A stretch of DNA of 33,754 nt from JBKPCD01 sp046727175 (GTDB lineage: Bacteria > Acidobacteriota > Vicinamibacteria > Vicinamibacterales > 2-12-FULL-66-21), in the NCBI GenBank assembly GCA_046727175.1, contig JBKPCD010000186.1, forward strand, positions 1 through 33,754. The letters run 5' to 3'. Both the position numbers and the translations under genes were made by a program. Of the stretch, positions 1-6,750 are shown piece by piece (positions within the stretch are counted from its first letter, which is position 1; each line of letters starts with the position of its first letter). The notes beneath the pieces were generated by a model. That model was not told where the DNA came from. It was given only the letters and a program-made list of their open reading frames with translations, and made no database searches.

Positions 1-1
1 G

Positions 2-112
2 GCCACCCTGACGATGAAGGAGCAAGCGCTCGCCAGGACGCTACCACTGAATGGTAGGCCGGGTCGGTATCGACCTGGCGATCAGCTTCTTGGCTTCCTC
101 AACAGCCTGTAA
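2..112 (+). CDS. C-terminal end of a tyrosine recombinase (partial, runs off the left edge)
   Basis: The frame starting at base 2 is open from the window edge to a TAA at 110-112 and gives 36 residues. They contain MKEQALARTLPLNGRPGRY followed by RPGDQLLGFLNSL. From memory of the family, this tail (K-E-x-A-L-A-x-x-x-P then GRYRPxDxLLAFL-x-L) is characteristic of the roughly 330-aa XerC/D-like tyrosine recombinases found in transposon-like recombinase arrays. The catalytic Arg/His/Tyr residues would lie outside the window. The gene ends just before a cluster of inverted repeats (122-252) and a second, unrelated integrase fragment, which suggests this recombinase belongs to an element inserted into that integrase gene. 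The fragment is too short for a subfamily assignment. Confidence 0.6.
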   Translation, partial: ATLTMKEQALARTLPLNGRPGRYRPGDQLLGFLNSL

Positions 113-122
113 GCGACACCCA

Positions 123-212
123 ACTATGCCGAGTGCGTGACCAGCCTCATGTCGTGTTCAGCAGTAATTGCTGGCCTGAACGCGACTGGCATCCCACATC
201 GCTCGGCATAGT
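123..212. repeat. 11-bp inverted repeat downstream of the recombinase (possible element end)
   Basis: ACTATGCCGAG at 123-133 is matched by its exact reverse complement CTCGGCATAGT at 202-212, with 68 bp between. The pair begins 10 bp after the recombinase stop codon. Paired sites like this could be recombinase-binding sequences at the end of a mobile element. The arrangement is seen directly in the sequence; the function is inferred. Confidence 0.55.
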
Positions 213-219
213 CCGGAAC

Positions 220-252
220 GCGGAATAGTGCCGACTATTCTGTCTGCGGAAT
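220..252. repeat. Direct repeat and 18-bp palindrome at the junction with the integrase remnant
   Basis: GCGGAATAG occurs at 220-228 and again at 244-252. Between and overlapping them, GAATAGT (223-229) and ACTATTC (234-240) form a perfect 7-bp inverted repeat around a 4-nt centre (GCCG), the geometry of a tyrosine-recombinase core site. The second direct repeat ends exactly where recognisable integrase coding sequence resumes (about 254). I infer an insertion junction or attachment core; the cleavage position is unknown. Confidence 0.45.
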
Positions 253-253
253 A

Positions 254-423
254 GGCGGCACACGTGCGCGACACTGTTGCTCGCCCAAGGTGTTCACCCC
301 AAGGTCGTGCAGGAAATCCTCGGGCATTCGCAAATCAGTCTGACGTTGGACACGTATTCAACCGTGCTGCCGACCGTCAGCCGTGCGGCAGCGGAGCAGA
401 TGGACGCTGTGCTGAGGGCCTGA
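254..423 (+). pseudogene. Phage-type tyrosine integrase, C-terminal remnant
   Basis: The frame ending at the TGA at 421-423 reads RHTCATLLLAQGVHPKVVQ, then EILGHSQISLTLDTYSTVLP and a helical tail ending AAEQMDAVLRA. This is the C-terminal catalytic part of a phage or island integrase. It begins exactly in the LRHT motif (the H-x-x-R box), keeps the His of LGHS and the nucleophilic Tyr of DTYS, and has nothing upstream: the frame meets a stop at 209-211 and the intervening bases are repeats rather than integrase sequence. A whole integrase needs roughly 300 more residues, so this is a dead fragment. It lies 84 bp from the CCA end of a tRNA-Lys gene, the usual position for an integrase of a tRNA-targeted island. 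Confidence 0.75.
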
Positions 424-430
424 TGAGAGA

Positions 431-470
431 TTGGCTGTCAGTTTGGCTGTCAAACCCGGAAACGCCGGGT
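431..470. repeat. 10-bp tandem repeat and small hairpin between integrase remnant and tRNA
   Basis: TTGGCTGTCA is repeated at 431-440 and 443-452 (12-bp period). It is followed by a 6-bp stem, ACCCGG 454-459 with CCGGGT 465-470, around a 5-nt loop. The repeats could be arm-type integrase sites. Read on the minus strand, the hairpin lies downstream of tRNA-Lys and is followed by TTTG, so it could also act as a weak terminator for the tRNA. Neither role is proven. Confidence 0.35.
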
Positions 471-506
471 CACCCGCCTGAAAACTCGCTGGATTGTTAG
501 AAAATC

Positions 507-582
507 TGGTGAGCCGCGTAGGAATCGAACCTACAACCCGCAGATTAAGAGTCTGCTGCTCTGCCAATTGAGCTAGCGGCCC
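507..582 (-). tRNA. tRNA-Lys (anticodon CUU), CCA encoded
   Basis: The minus strand folds as a complete 76-nt tRNA. The acceptor 5' strand GGGCCGC (582-576) pairs with GCGGCTC (one G-T pair), followed by discriminator A and an encoded CCA (509-507). The D-arm carries AGCTCAATTGGCAGAGC. The anticodon loop CTCTTAA gives anticodon CUU, lysine AAG. The T-arm contains GGTTCGATTCC. Its 3' end faces the two recombinase remnants, so the tRNA was probably the island's attachment site and is kept intact. Confidence 0.97.
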
Positions 583-832
583 ACGTGCGTGAGGTCGGTC
601 CGCATCTTTGCCGGACAGTCAACCGCAAATTATATCACGCAGAGAAACTCAACGATTGGCACCATCCGGCACGGAAGTGGCTATCGCACGAGTCGAGCGA
701 CAGCGCGCCGCGCTGAGCAATGGCACAGGACGATGAAACGATCGTTCGGAGCATCCCGACCCTCGATCCGTGACATCATGCAGAGTTGTGTTGCCGCACG
801 TCGCGGCAAACCGTTCATCACGGTGAACCATC

Positions 833-2542
833 ATGATATCGAAACTCCCAGAGTGGATAGCCGCGGTCGGGCGGGTCGGTCGGCACCAAGCGCACCGGAT
901 CGGAGCCTTGGCTGATCGGATGAACGAATGGCGCCGGCCTCAGCGAGTCGCTGCGCTCCTTGCGGTCGGAACCGCGCTCGTGTTGAGTGCCGGACTGGCA
1001 CTGGTCGTCGGCCAAGAGGGCGAGATCAGCCGGCCGGTTCCGTTCACCCACAGTGTCAAGGATGCCGATGCCCCGATGGCAGGCGCCGTCTTCGGGAGCG
1101 GCCCTGCACTGCACCCCGGCGACCGCATCTGTACGACGCCGACTCAGACGACTGCCAACGTCGATACCGACTGCGAGAAGACGGGACCGACGAACGAAAC
1201 CTCGATTGCCGTCAATCCCACCGATGAGAAAAACATGATCGGTGGCACCAACGATTATCAGCTGGCGCTCAACCCGGGCGGGCACGTGACTCTGTCCATC
1301 CACTCGCGGGCGCACGTGACCTTCGACGGCGGCAGGACCTGGTCCGAGTACCCGATCGTCTTCGGCGGAGATTATCAGGCCACCGGTGATCCGGGCGTGG
1401 CCTTCGATGCTGCCGGTGGCGCGTACTATTCGACGCTCGCCTTTCGGTTCGTCGGGCCGACCAATGCTCTGAACCCGGATGTCCTGGCCGCGAATTCCCA
1501 CGATGGTGGCAGGACGTGGAATTCGGTTCGGGTCGCCGAAGGCAGCGGCAACTTCACAAGTGTCGGCGACCTGCTCGACAAGCCATACATCGCCGCCTGG
1601 GGAAACGGTAACGCGATTGTCACGTGGGGCGACTTTCGTCTGGCTCAAAAGGGCGCATTCGTGAGCGGCCGCATCTACAGTTCTGTCACGCACGACGGCG
1701 GCGCGACGTGGTCGGCTCCCAGCATCATCTCCGGTGACCTCATTCAGGCATTCGCGACGGTCCCGACCGTTGCGGCCGACGGTCGGATCTACGTCTCTTT
1801 CCTCAATACCACCGACCTGCAGACCGGTCGCGACGACTACGACGTGGTCGAGGTAAGCCCGTCGACGGGCGCTCGCATCTTCGGTCCGGTCAAGGTGGCG
1901 ACGACAATCGACGGGTTCACCGACTACCCCATCGCCTTTGGCAGACAGACCTATCACAACAGCCTGTTTCGAAGCTGGGCATTTGGCAACATCACTGCGG
2001 ATCCGACTGACGCCGCACACCTGGCGATGGTGTGGTCGGATATGCGCAACAGTCCCACCCCGGCGCCAGCGAATCCCTACGCTGCCACGACGAACTCCGA
2101 CGTGGTCGTGAGCCAGTCATTCGACCGAGGCCGGACGTGGTCTGCCCCGAAAGCGCTACAACTCCCGGGTGATCAGTTCATGCCGTGGGGCGTGTACGAC
2201 AGCGTGGGCATTCTCCGAATCGGCCTCTTCGATAGACAGTACGACGCGCTGAACGAACGGTATGGGTACAGCCTCGCGACGGAGTCGGGCACGACGACGC
2301 TTCTGTTCACCACGACCAATCTCACCACGGAGCTGTCGAATCCGACGACCGGCAACCGTTGGTTCGCGGCCACGGTCAATCCTGCGTTCCCACTGGCCAC
2401 CACGTTCCTGGGGGACTTCTCCAGTGTTGCAGCGCTCCCGTCGGGCGGCGTTGTCGCGTACTGGACCGACTTGCGCAACGAAGCGTGCTTCGCGGGGTTC
2501 TGCGCGGGCGGCCAGGATGCGTTTTTCGCAGCCGCCAGGTGA
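833..2542 (+). CDS. Secreted BNR/Asp-box beta-propeller protein (sialidase-like fold)
   Basis: The frame gives 569 residues from ATG 833. A hydrophobic signal or anchor segment lies at about residues 38-60, preceded by RRPQR. A second ATG at 920 (residue 30) would give a more normal signal peptide, so 920 is a serious alternative start; neither has a strong Shine-Dalgarno. Four Asp-box (BNR) motifs of the form S/T-x-D-x-G-x-T-W are visible: TFDGGRTW near 163, SHDGGRTW near 222, THDGGATW near 286 and SFDRGRTW near 430. This identifies a six-bladed sialidase or BNR propeller. Cys100/Cys114 and the CFAGFC near the C-terminus may form disulfides. I could not identify the sialidase Arg triad or Tyr/Glu pair, so glycosidase activity is not claimed; many such proteins are secreted binding or scaffold propellers. 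It lies upstream of, and is not clearly co-transcribed with, the ABC exporter. Confidence 0.8.
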   Translation: MISKLPEWIAAVGRVGRHQAHRIGALADRMNEWRRPQRVAALLAVGTALVLSAGLALVVGQEGEISRPVPFTHSVKDADAPMAGAVFGSGPALHPGDRICTTPTQTTANVDTDCEKTGPTNETSIAVNPTDEKNMIGGTNDYQLALNPGGHVTLSIHSRAHVTFDGGRTWSEYPIVFGGDYQATGDPGVAFDAAGGAYYSTLAFRFVGPTNALNPDVLAANSHDGGRTWNSVRVAEGSGNFTSVGDLLDKPYIAAWGNGNAIVTWGDFRLAQKGAFVSGRIYSSVTHDGGATWSAPSIISGDLIQAFATVPTVAADGRIYVSFLNTTDLQTGRDDYDVVEVSPSTGARIFGPVKVATTIDGFTDYPIAFGRQTYHNSLFRSWAFGNITADPTDAAHLAMVWSDMRNSPTPAPANPYAATTNSDVVVSQSFDRGRTWSAPKALQLPGDQFMPWGVYDSVGILRIGLFDRQYDALNERYGYSLATESGTTTLLFTTTNLTTELSNPTTGNRWFAATVNPAFPLATTFLGDFSSVAALPSGGVVAYWTDLRNEACFAGFCAGGQDAFFAAAR

Positions 2543-2682
2543 GGTCGTCCGCGGTCGAACCGACTGAGCTCCGTTCGCCACCGCGTGGAGCGGAATCCTG
2601 CGCGGCCACGGAGCAGCAGACGCAAGTTTTTGACAAACTGACTAAACCGTTCGGCATTGCCAGTCGAGGACCACGCTCTCCC

Positions 2683-3468
2683 ATGATTCACGTGCGCGAC
2701 CTGGTCAAGAGGTTCGGCGACATCAAGGCCGTCGATGGCATCTCGTTCGAGGTCCGACCCGGCGAGATCTTCGCCTTCCTCGGTCCGAATGGTGCCGGCA
2801 AGACGACGACGATCCAGATGCTGACGACGCTGCAGCGCCCGACGAGCGGAACGATGTCCGTCGACGGGCTCGATCCGGTCAGGAACCAGCTCGAAACACG
2901 TCGCCGGTTCGGCATCGTCTTCCAGGATCCGAGCCTCGACAGCGAGCTGACGGCATACGAGAACATGGAGCTCCACGGCGTGCTGTATCACGTGCCGCGA
3001 CATGTCCGCACCGAGCGCATCAGGGTGCTGCTGACGTTGTTCGAGCTCTGGGAGCGCCGCGACTCGCGCGTGAAGACGTTCTCGGGCGGGATGAAGCGTC
3101 GGCTCGAGATCGCGCGGGGCCTGTTGCACACGCCGAAGATCCTCTTCCTGGACGAGCCGACGCTCGGTCTCGATCCGCAGAGCCGCAACCAGCTCTGGAC
3201 CCACGTCAAACACCTGAACGAGACCGAACGCATGACAGTGTTCCTGACCACGCACTACATGGACGAGGCAGAGCGTGTCGCGCACCGAATCGCCATCATC
3301 GATCACGGCCGCATCGTCGCGCAGGGATCCCCGGAAGAGTTGAAGCAGCAGACGGGGACCGATTCGCTCGAGCACGCGTTCCTGGCGCTCACCGGATCGT
3401 CGATCCGCGACGAACGCGCGGATGCCAGCGAGCAGATGCGACAGATCGTCAAGATGTGGAGGAGATGA
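2683..3468 (+). CDS. ABC transporter ATP-binding protein, DrrA/CcmA type
   Basis: The product is 261 residues from ATG 2683. All ABC ATPase motifs are present: Walker A GPNGAGKTT (34-42), Q-loop Gln81, signature FSGGM (133-137), Walker B ILFLDEP (153-159) and the H-loop in FLTTHYMDEAERV. The GTDSLEHAFLALTG tail is typical of the DrrA/NodI drug or polysaccharide exporter subfamily. The frame stays open upstream to 2359, but that stretch overlaps the end of the preceding gene and has no family similarity, so MIHVRDLVKRFG is taken as the start. A consensus -35 TTGACA occurs at 2630-2635 with no good -10. The permease gene starts 3 bp after the stop, so the two form an operon and a functional exporter pair. 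The substrate is unknown. Confidence 0.93.
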   Translation: MIHVRDLVKRFGDIKAVDGISFEVRPGEIFAFLGPNGAGKTTTIQMLTTLQRPTSGTMSVDGLDPVRNQLETRRRFGIVFQDPSLDSELTAYENMELHGVLYHVPRHVRTERIRVLLTLFELWERRDSRVKTFSGGMKRRLEIARGLLHTPKILFLDEPTLGLDPQSRNQLWTHVKHLNETERMTVFLTTHYMDEAERVAHRIAIIDHGRIVAQGSPEELKQQTGTDSLEHAFLALTGSSIRDERADASEQMRQIVKMWRR

Positions 3469-3471
3469 GAG

Positions 3472-4218
3472 GTGGCCGTCATTTACATCCTGTGGCTGCG
3501 CGAGGTGAAACGGTACCTGCGCTCGCGGCCGCAGATCATCGCCTCACTTGGCCAGCCGCTGCTCTACCTGCTCGTCCTGGGTTTCGGGCTCGGCCCGGTG
3601 TTCCAGAAGTCGGGCCAGGGAAGCTATCTGCAGTTCGTCGCGCCTGGCGTCATCGGCATGGCCATTCTGTTCATGTCGATCTTCTCGGGCATCGGTCTGT
3701 TGTGGGATCGTCAGTTCGGGTTCCTGAAGGAAACGCTCGTGGCGCCCGTTCCGCGACTGCACATCATGGCCGGCCGAACGCTGGGCGGGACGACAATTGC
3801 CCTGATCCAGGGGACGCTGATCCTGACGGTGTGCCTGCTTGCCGGCTTCCGGCCGCAGAATCTCGCGACCATTCCGCTGGCAATTCTGTTCATGGCGCTC
3901 ATCGCGGTCGTCTTCGCTGCGCTGGGCACCGCCATTGGATCGACGTTGAAGGACATGCAGGCGTTTCAGCTCGTGATGAACTTCCTCGTGATGCCGATCT
4001 TCTTCCTGTCAGGTGCGCTCTACCCGCTTGCGAATCTGCCGATTGCGCTCGCGCTCGCAACACGCGTCGACCCGTTGTCCTACGGCGTCGATGGACTTCG
4101 AGGCGCGTTCATCGGACTGTCGCACTTCGGCCTGCCGACGGACTTCGCGATCCTGTGTCTGGCAGCGTCCGTGTTTCTCGTTCTGGGCGCGTGGTCGTTC
4201 TCGAAGATTCAAATCTGA
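3472..4218 (+). CDS. ABC-2 type transporter permease (DrrB-like)
   Basis: The product is 248 residues, starting at GTG 3472 with the purine-rich ribosome-binding site GAGGAGATGAGAG (inside the end of the ATPase gene) just upstream. The protein has a short cytoplasmic N-terminus (WLREVKRYLRSRPQ) and about six hydrophobic segments, including QPLLYLLVLGFGLGPVF, GVIGMAILFMSIFSGIGLL and MNFLVMPIFFLSGALYPL. The last matches the ABC-2 permease signature, F-x-S-G-x-x-Y-P. Length and layout fit DrrB-type permeases that dimerise with the adjacent ATPase to export drugs or lipids across the inner membrane. The downstream gene is convergent and ends 39 bp away. Confidence 0.92.
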   Translation: MAVIYILWLREVKRYLRSRPQIIASLGQPLLYLLVLGFGLGPVFQKSGQGSYLQFVAPGVIGMAILFMSIFSGIGLLWDRQFGFLKETLVAPVPRLHIMAGRTLGGTTIALIQGTLILTVCLLAGFRPQNLATIPLAILFMALIAVVFAALGTAIGSTLKDMQAFQLVMNFLVMPIFFLSGALYPLANLPIALALATRVDPLSYGVDGLRGAFIGLSHFGLPTDFAILCLAASVFLVLGAWSFSKIQI

Positions 4219-4257
4219 GGAGCGCACGAACCCTGTCTCAGCGACGTTCGCAATCCC

Positions 4258-5766
4258 TCACGCTCGCTCGCCTTGGAGCCAGCGACCGATTATCAACCCT
4301 AACGCGGTGCCGCCGACGCCGACCATGACGTCGGTGGGATCCGGCGAGCGCGTTGGCAGGAACAGCTGTCCGAACTCGACCCCGCTGAAGAACAGCGCCG
4401 CGGCAATCAACCAGCCGGTCGCTACGAGCGCGGCAGGGCCCTGCCGATCCAGCGTGAACGCGGCAATGACGCCGAGCGGCGTGGCCAGCCCGAGCTTGAC
4501 CAGCAAATCGTTGAATGCATTGAGGGCGGAACCGCGCGCGTGCCCGGCGAACGGCACGAGCGAGACCCCCGCGAGCTTGCGCTTGATCGAGACCGGATCA
4601 ATGCCGAAGTCGTACGGCATCCAGTGATAGACGATTATCACGATGCACCACGTCACGAGGGCGGCAACCATGCGGCTGCCGAAGAGGCGTGGTCCCTTTA
4701 CGTCGCTCACGGGACGAGCCGATGACAGCACTCGCGCGCCGGTCCAGACGCCGGCCGCCACGCCGGTACACCCGAAGATGACATCGCTGATGTCGGCCGC
4801 GTGTGAACTCACGAAGATTTGTGCCAGCTCAATCGCAGCCACGAACGCAGCGCCAATCGCGAACGCGACGAACGATCGGCGTCGGCCGCCGCCTGGCAGC
4901 CACACAACGAGACCGAGCGTGCCGAGCGGTGCTGCACTGATCGCGCTCACCAACGCATCCCAAACGACGCGCGAGGTGGGTCGAATGGCGCCCTTGAAGG
5001 GAACAATCGAAATCAGCCCGGCGCGCACCCGTTCTCCGAGGTCGCCGACATCCACGGTGACATCGAACGGCGCCAGGTTCACGAATACCCACGCGGCGGC
5101 GTAGGCAACGAGTACTCTCGCCACGCGATCCTCTCGTGTCGAGCTCAACCAGGTGCGGAACCATTCGGTGAGCTCCGGCCCGACAAGGGCCCAGGCGCCA
5201 ATCCCGATCAGGCAGCCGAGCGTCTGTCCAACGACGTCACTCGGTGCCGTCATGCGTCCTGGTGTGAAAAGCTGAAGGAACTCCACGCTGGAGCTGAGAG
5301 CAACGCTCACCGCGAGTACGCCCAAGGCGGCCGGCACGGCGAACCGGCCAGCGCCTGCGGCTGCAGCGCGCGCCCGACTTCGCCCTTCGGGCTCCGTCGA
5401 GGTCTCGCCGTAGCGCTTCGCGCGAAGGCGGAAGCGCACGCGAGTCGAGCCGAAGCGAGCGGGGTCCCCGGCGCGCGTAGTTTGCGCACTGGGGTGCTGA
5501 GCGGGGGTGGGGCCCCGCGAGCATCGAGAAATGCGGTCGACGAGCAGCGAGCCGGTCAGGCCGAACCCGACGGGAATAAACAGCAGGATGTTCGCGACGA
5601 AGTTGGTGCGCGAGATGCGCAAGGAGGTTCTCGACATGATCGTGGTGTATTCGAGCCACGCGATGTCGAGCGGCACATAAGTGAACGTGAACGGGATGAG
5701 GCTGGCGTAGACGGCGAACGCCATGATGGCGATGCCGAGCCACAGGTACGCGCGCCGGGCAGACAA
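4258..5766 (-). CDS. VanZ-like membrane protein with three tandem VanZ repeats
   Basis: The product is 502 residues with many transmembrane helices. The VanZ signature E-x-x-Q-x-F ... D-x-x-D-V occurs three times: VEFLQLFTPGRMTAPSDV (Glu162-Asp177), IELAQIFVSSHAADISDV (Glu313-Asp328) and VEFGQLFLPTRSPDPTDV (Glu464-Asp479). The Glu residues are spaced exactly 151 residues apart, pointing to triplication of a VanZ domain; most VanZ proteins have one. Each repeat is preceded by a helix and an N/D-P-F or P-Y-D-type turn (LIPFTFTY, LAPFDVTV, WMPYDFGI). VanZ itself gives low teicoplanin resistance by an unclear route; no such role is claimed here. Residues about 80-138 are a basic, Pro/Arg-rich insert that does not look like VanZ sequence (see the repeat at 5353-5529). 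The gene converges on the ABC permease. Confidence 0.82.
   Translation of the reverse strand: MSARRAYLWLGIAIMAFAVYASLIPFTFTYVPLDIAWLEYTTIMSRTSLRISRTNFVANILLFIPVGFGLTGSLLVDRISRCSRGPTPAQHPSAQTTRAGDPARFGSTRVRFRLRAKRYGETSTEPEGRSRARAAAAGAGRFAVPAALGVLAVSVALSSSVEFLQLFTPGRMTAPSDVVGQTLGCLIGIGAWALVGPELTEWFRTWLSSTREDRVARVLVAYAAAWVFVNLAPFDVTVDVGDLGERVRAGLISIVPFKGAIRPTSRVVWDALVSAISAAPLGTLGLVVWLPGGGRRRSFVAFAIGAAFVAAIELAQIFVSSHAADISDVIFGCTGVAAGVWTGARVLSSARPVSDVKGPRLFGSRMVAALVTWCIVIIVYHWMPYDFGIDPVSIKRKLAGVSLVPFAGHARGSALNAFNDLLVKLGLATPLGVIAAFTLDRQGPAALVATGWLIAAALFFSGVEFGQLFLPTRSPDPTDVMVGVGGTALGLIIGRWLQGERA
5353..5529. repeat. Repetitive GC-rich insert inside the VanZ-like gene
   Basis: About 177 bp (59 codons) interrupt the first VanZ repeat between the DRIS and AVPAALG segments. 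The DNA is rich in short palindromes, for example GCCCG...CGGGC around CTTCGCCCTT near 5382-5392, GCGCTTCGCGCG near 5411-5422, and GGGGTCCCC at 5461-5468. It stays open in all three minus-strand frames over 5307-5489 and encodes an Arg/Pro/Ser-rich stretch unlike a membrane protein. From memory, similar CTTCGCCCTTCGGGCTC-type sequences recur in acidobacterial assemblies. I infer an interspersed repeat that inserted in frame and was tolerated in a loop. No second copy lies in this window. Confidence 0.5.
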
Positions 5767-5858
5767 AGCGCCTCAGCCGAGCGTCGCGTGACCGACAGCC
5801 CGAGGGACTCGAGCCTGCCGCGACGCAGCTGCGCCGCGATCGCCGCAGCGACGTGGGA

Positions 5859-6668
5859 TCACTGAACGAACGCCGCCGTTGGACCGCCTTCGGCGATCAG
5901 CTTGTCGAGCAGGGCCTGCATGCGATCGCGACGCTCTACGATTGCACGGATCTCGCCTTTGCCGATCCACTTCGACAGCACCGGCGTCAGCGTGTCGACC
6001 GTCTGCGCCTTCGTCCGCTCCCAGAGCTCCTGATCGAATCGCGTCAGCTTGTGCACCATGTCCTTCTTCGTCGTGAAGGCGCGCGTGTGATCGATCAGAA
6101 TCAGGTTCCACGCGGGATCCACGAGCCAGTTCCCGAGATTCGGGTCGATGTTGGCGATCAGGTTGTCGAACATCTTCGCTCGAACGAGCTGCCGATTCCA
6201 CGCCGGCAACTTGGCCCCCGGCGCCGTAGGCGCGCCGCCGAGCTCCTTGAAGCTCTTGGTGGGGGAGACCCACATGATCGCAGCCCCGAGGTCACCCTTC
6301 AGTCGCCGTTCGACGGTTGGAGGGACCATGTCGAGAGCCAGCAGCTTGTCGAGCTCGTAAGCGGCGATTTCGGACTTGTAGCTTTCCCAATAGCCGCTGT
6401 ACAGCCCTGGGGGGATGACCTTCCATGCCATCCGGTCGACGAGGCCTCCTGGCGGCAGGTAGACGCGTTTCGGTTTGGTGACGCCAACACTAATGTCTTC
6501 GATCTTGCCTGGTTCGGCGGTTCTCAGATAGTCCTCGATGGCCTGCCGTTTTTCGAGCCAGGTCTTGGCGTTTTCTTCGACCGCGGCTTGCGGCGCCGCG
6601 GCAACGAGCAAAACTGATCCGGCGAAAAGGCAACCGACGACGAGCGTCAGACGATGGAGTGCCGGCAT
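5859..6668 (-). CDS. Secreted protein with a kinase-fold-like (PI3K/HipA/Fam20-type) motif pattern
   Basis: The start at ATG 6668 has GGAGGG at good spacing and gives 269 residues with a clear signal peptide (hydrophobic core at 8-25, AAA-P near 24-26). An open frame continues upstream to 6887 but has no ribosome-binding site and crosses the divergent promoter. The mature part contains AWKVIPPG (Lys83), SYKSEIAAYELDKLLALDMVP (Glu100 in a predicted helix), then FDNLIANIDPNLGNW (Asp175, Asn180) and LILIDHTRAF (Asp193). The order Lys, helix Glu, D-x4-N, then I-D resembles the active site of atypical kinases (PI3/4-kinase, HipA and Fam20C families). The fold call is by motif only. If correct, it would be a periplasmic or secreted kinase-like enzyme. 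It is divergent from the beta-barrel gene at 6751. Confidence 0.6.
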   Translation of the reverse strand: MPALHRLTLVVGCLFAGSVLLVAAAPQAAVEENAKTWLEKRQAIEDYLRTAEPGKIEDISVGVTKPKRVYLPPGGLVDRMAWKVIPPGLYSGYWESYKSEIAAYELDKLLALDMVPPTVERRLKGDLGAAIMWVSPTKSFKELGGAPTAPGAKLPAWNRQLVRAKMFDNLIANIDPNLGNWLVDPAWNLILIDHTRAFTTKKDMVHKLTRFDQELWERTKAQTVDTLTPVLSKWIGKGEIRAIVERRDRMQALLDKLIAEGGPTAAFVQ

Positions 6669-6715
6669 GGGGACCCTCCGGGTCTTCTGGAGCTGCGCAG
6701 CATTATTGATTAAGG

Positions 6716-6729
6716 TGAGCGAACGCTCA
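6716..6729. promoter_or_regulatory. TetR-type operator-like palindrome between divergent genes
   Basis: TGAGCG (6716-6721), AA, CGCTCA (6724-6729): 6-bp arms around a 2-nt centre. It fits the TGAxCG-N2-CGxTCA pattern used by many TetR/AcrR-family repressors. It lies in the 82-bp space between the start codons of the secreted kinase-like gene (minus) and the beta-barrel gene (plus), overlapping a possible plus-strand promoter (TTGATT 6706-6711, TTGTAT 6730-6735). No TetR gene lies in the window, so any regulator would act in trans. Confidence 0.5.
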
Positions 6730-6750
6730 TTGTATCCCAGGAAGAGACGA

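Noticed and set aside
818..2020. A 400-codon open frame antisense to the BNR protein gene
   Set aside because: High GC gives long antisense frames; the composition is Arg/Gly/Val-rich with no domain motif, and the opposite strand encodes clear Asp-box repeats.
2173..3375. A 400-codon open frame antisense to the ABC ATPase gene
   Set aside because: It is the shadow of a gene with complete Walker A, signature and Walker B motifs, and shows no motif of its own.
4819..5865. A 348-codon plus-strand frame across the VanZ-like gene
   Set aside because: It is charged and low in complexity, and lies over three clear VanZ signatures on the other strand.
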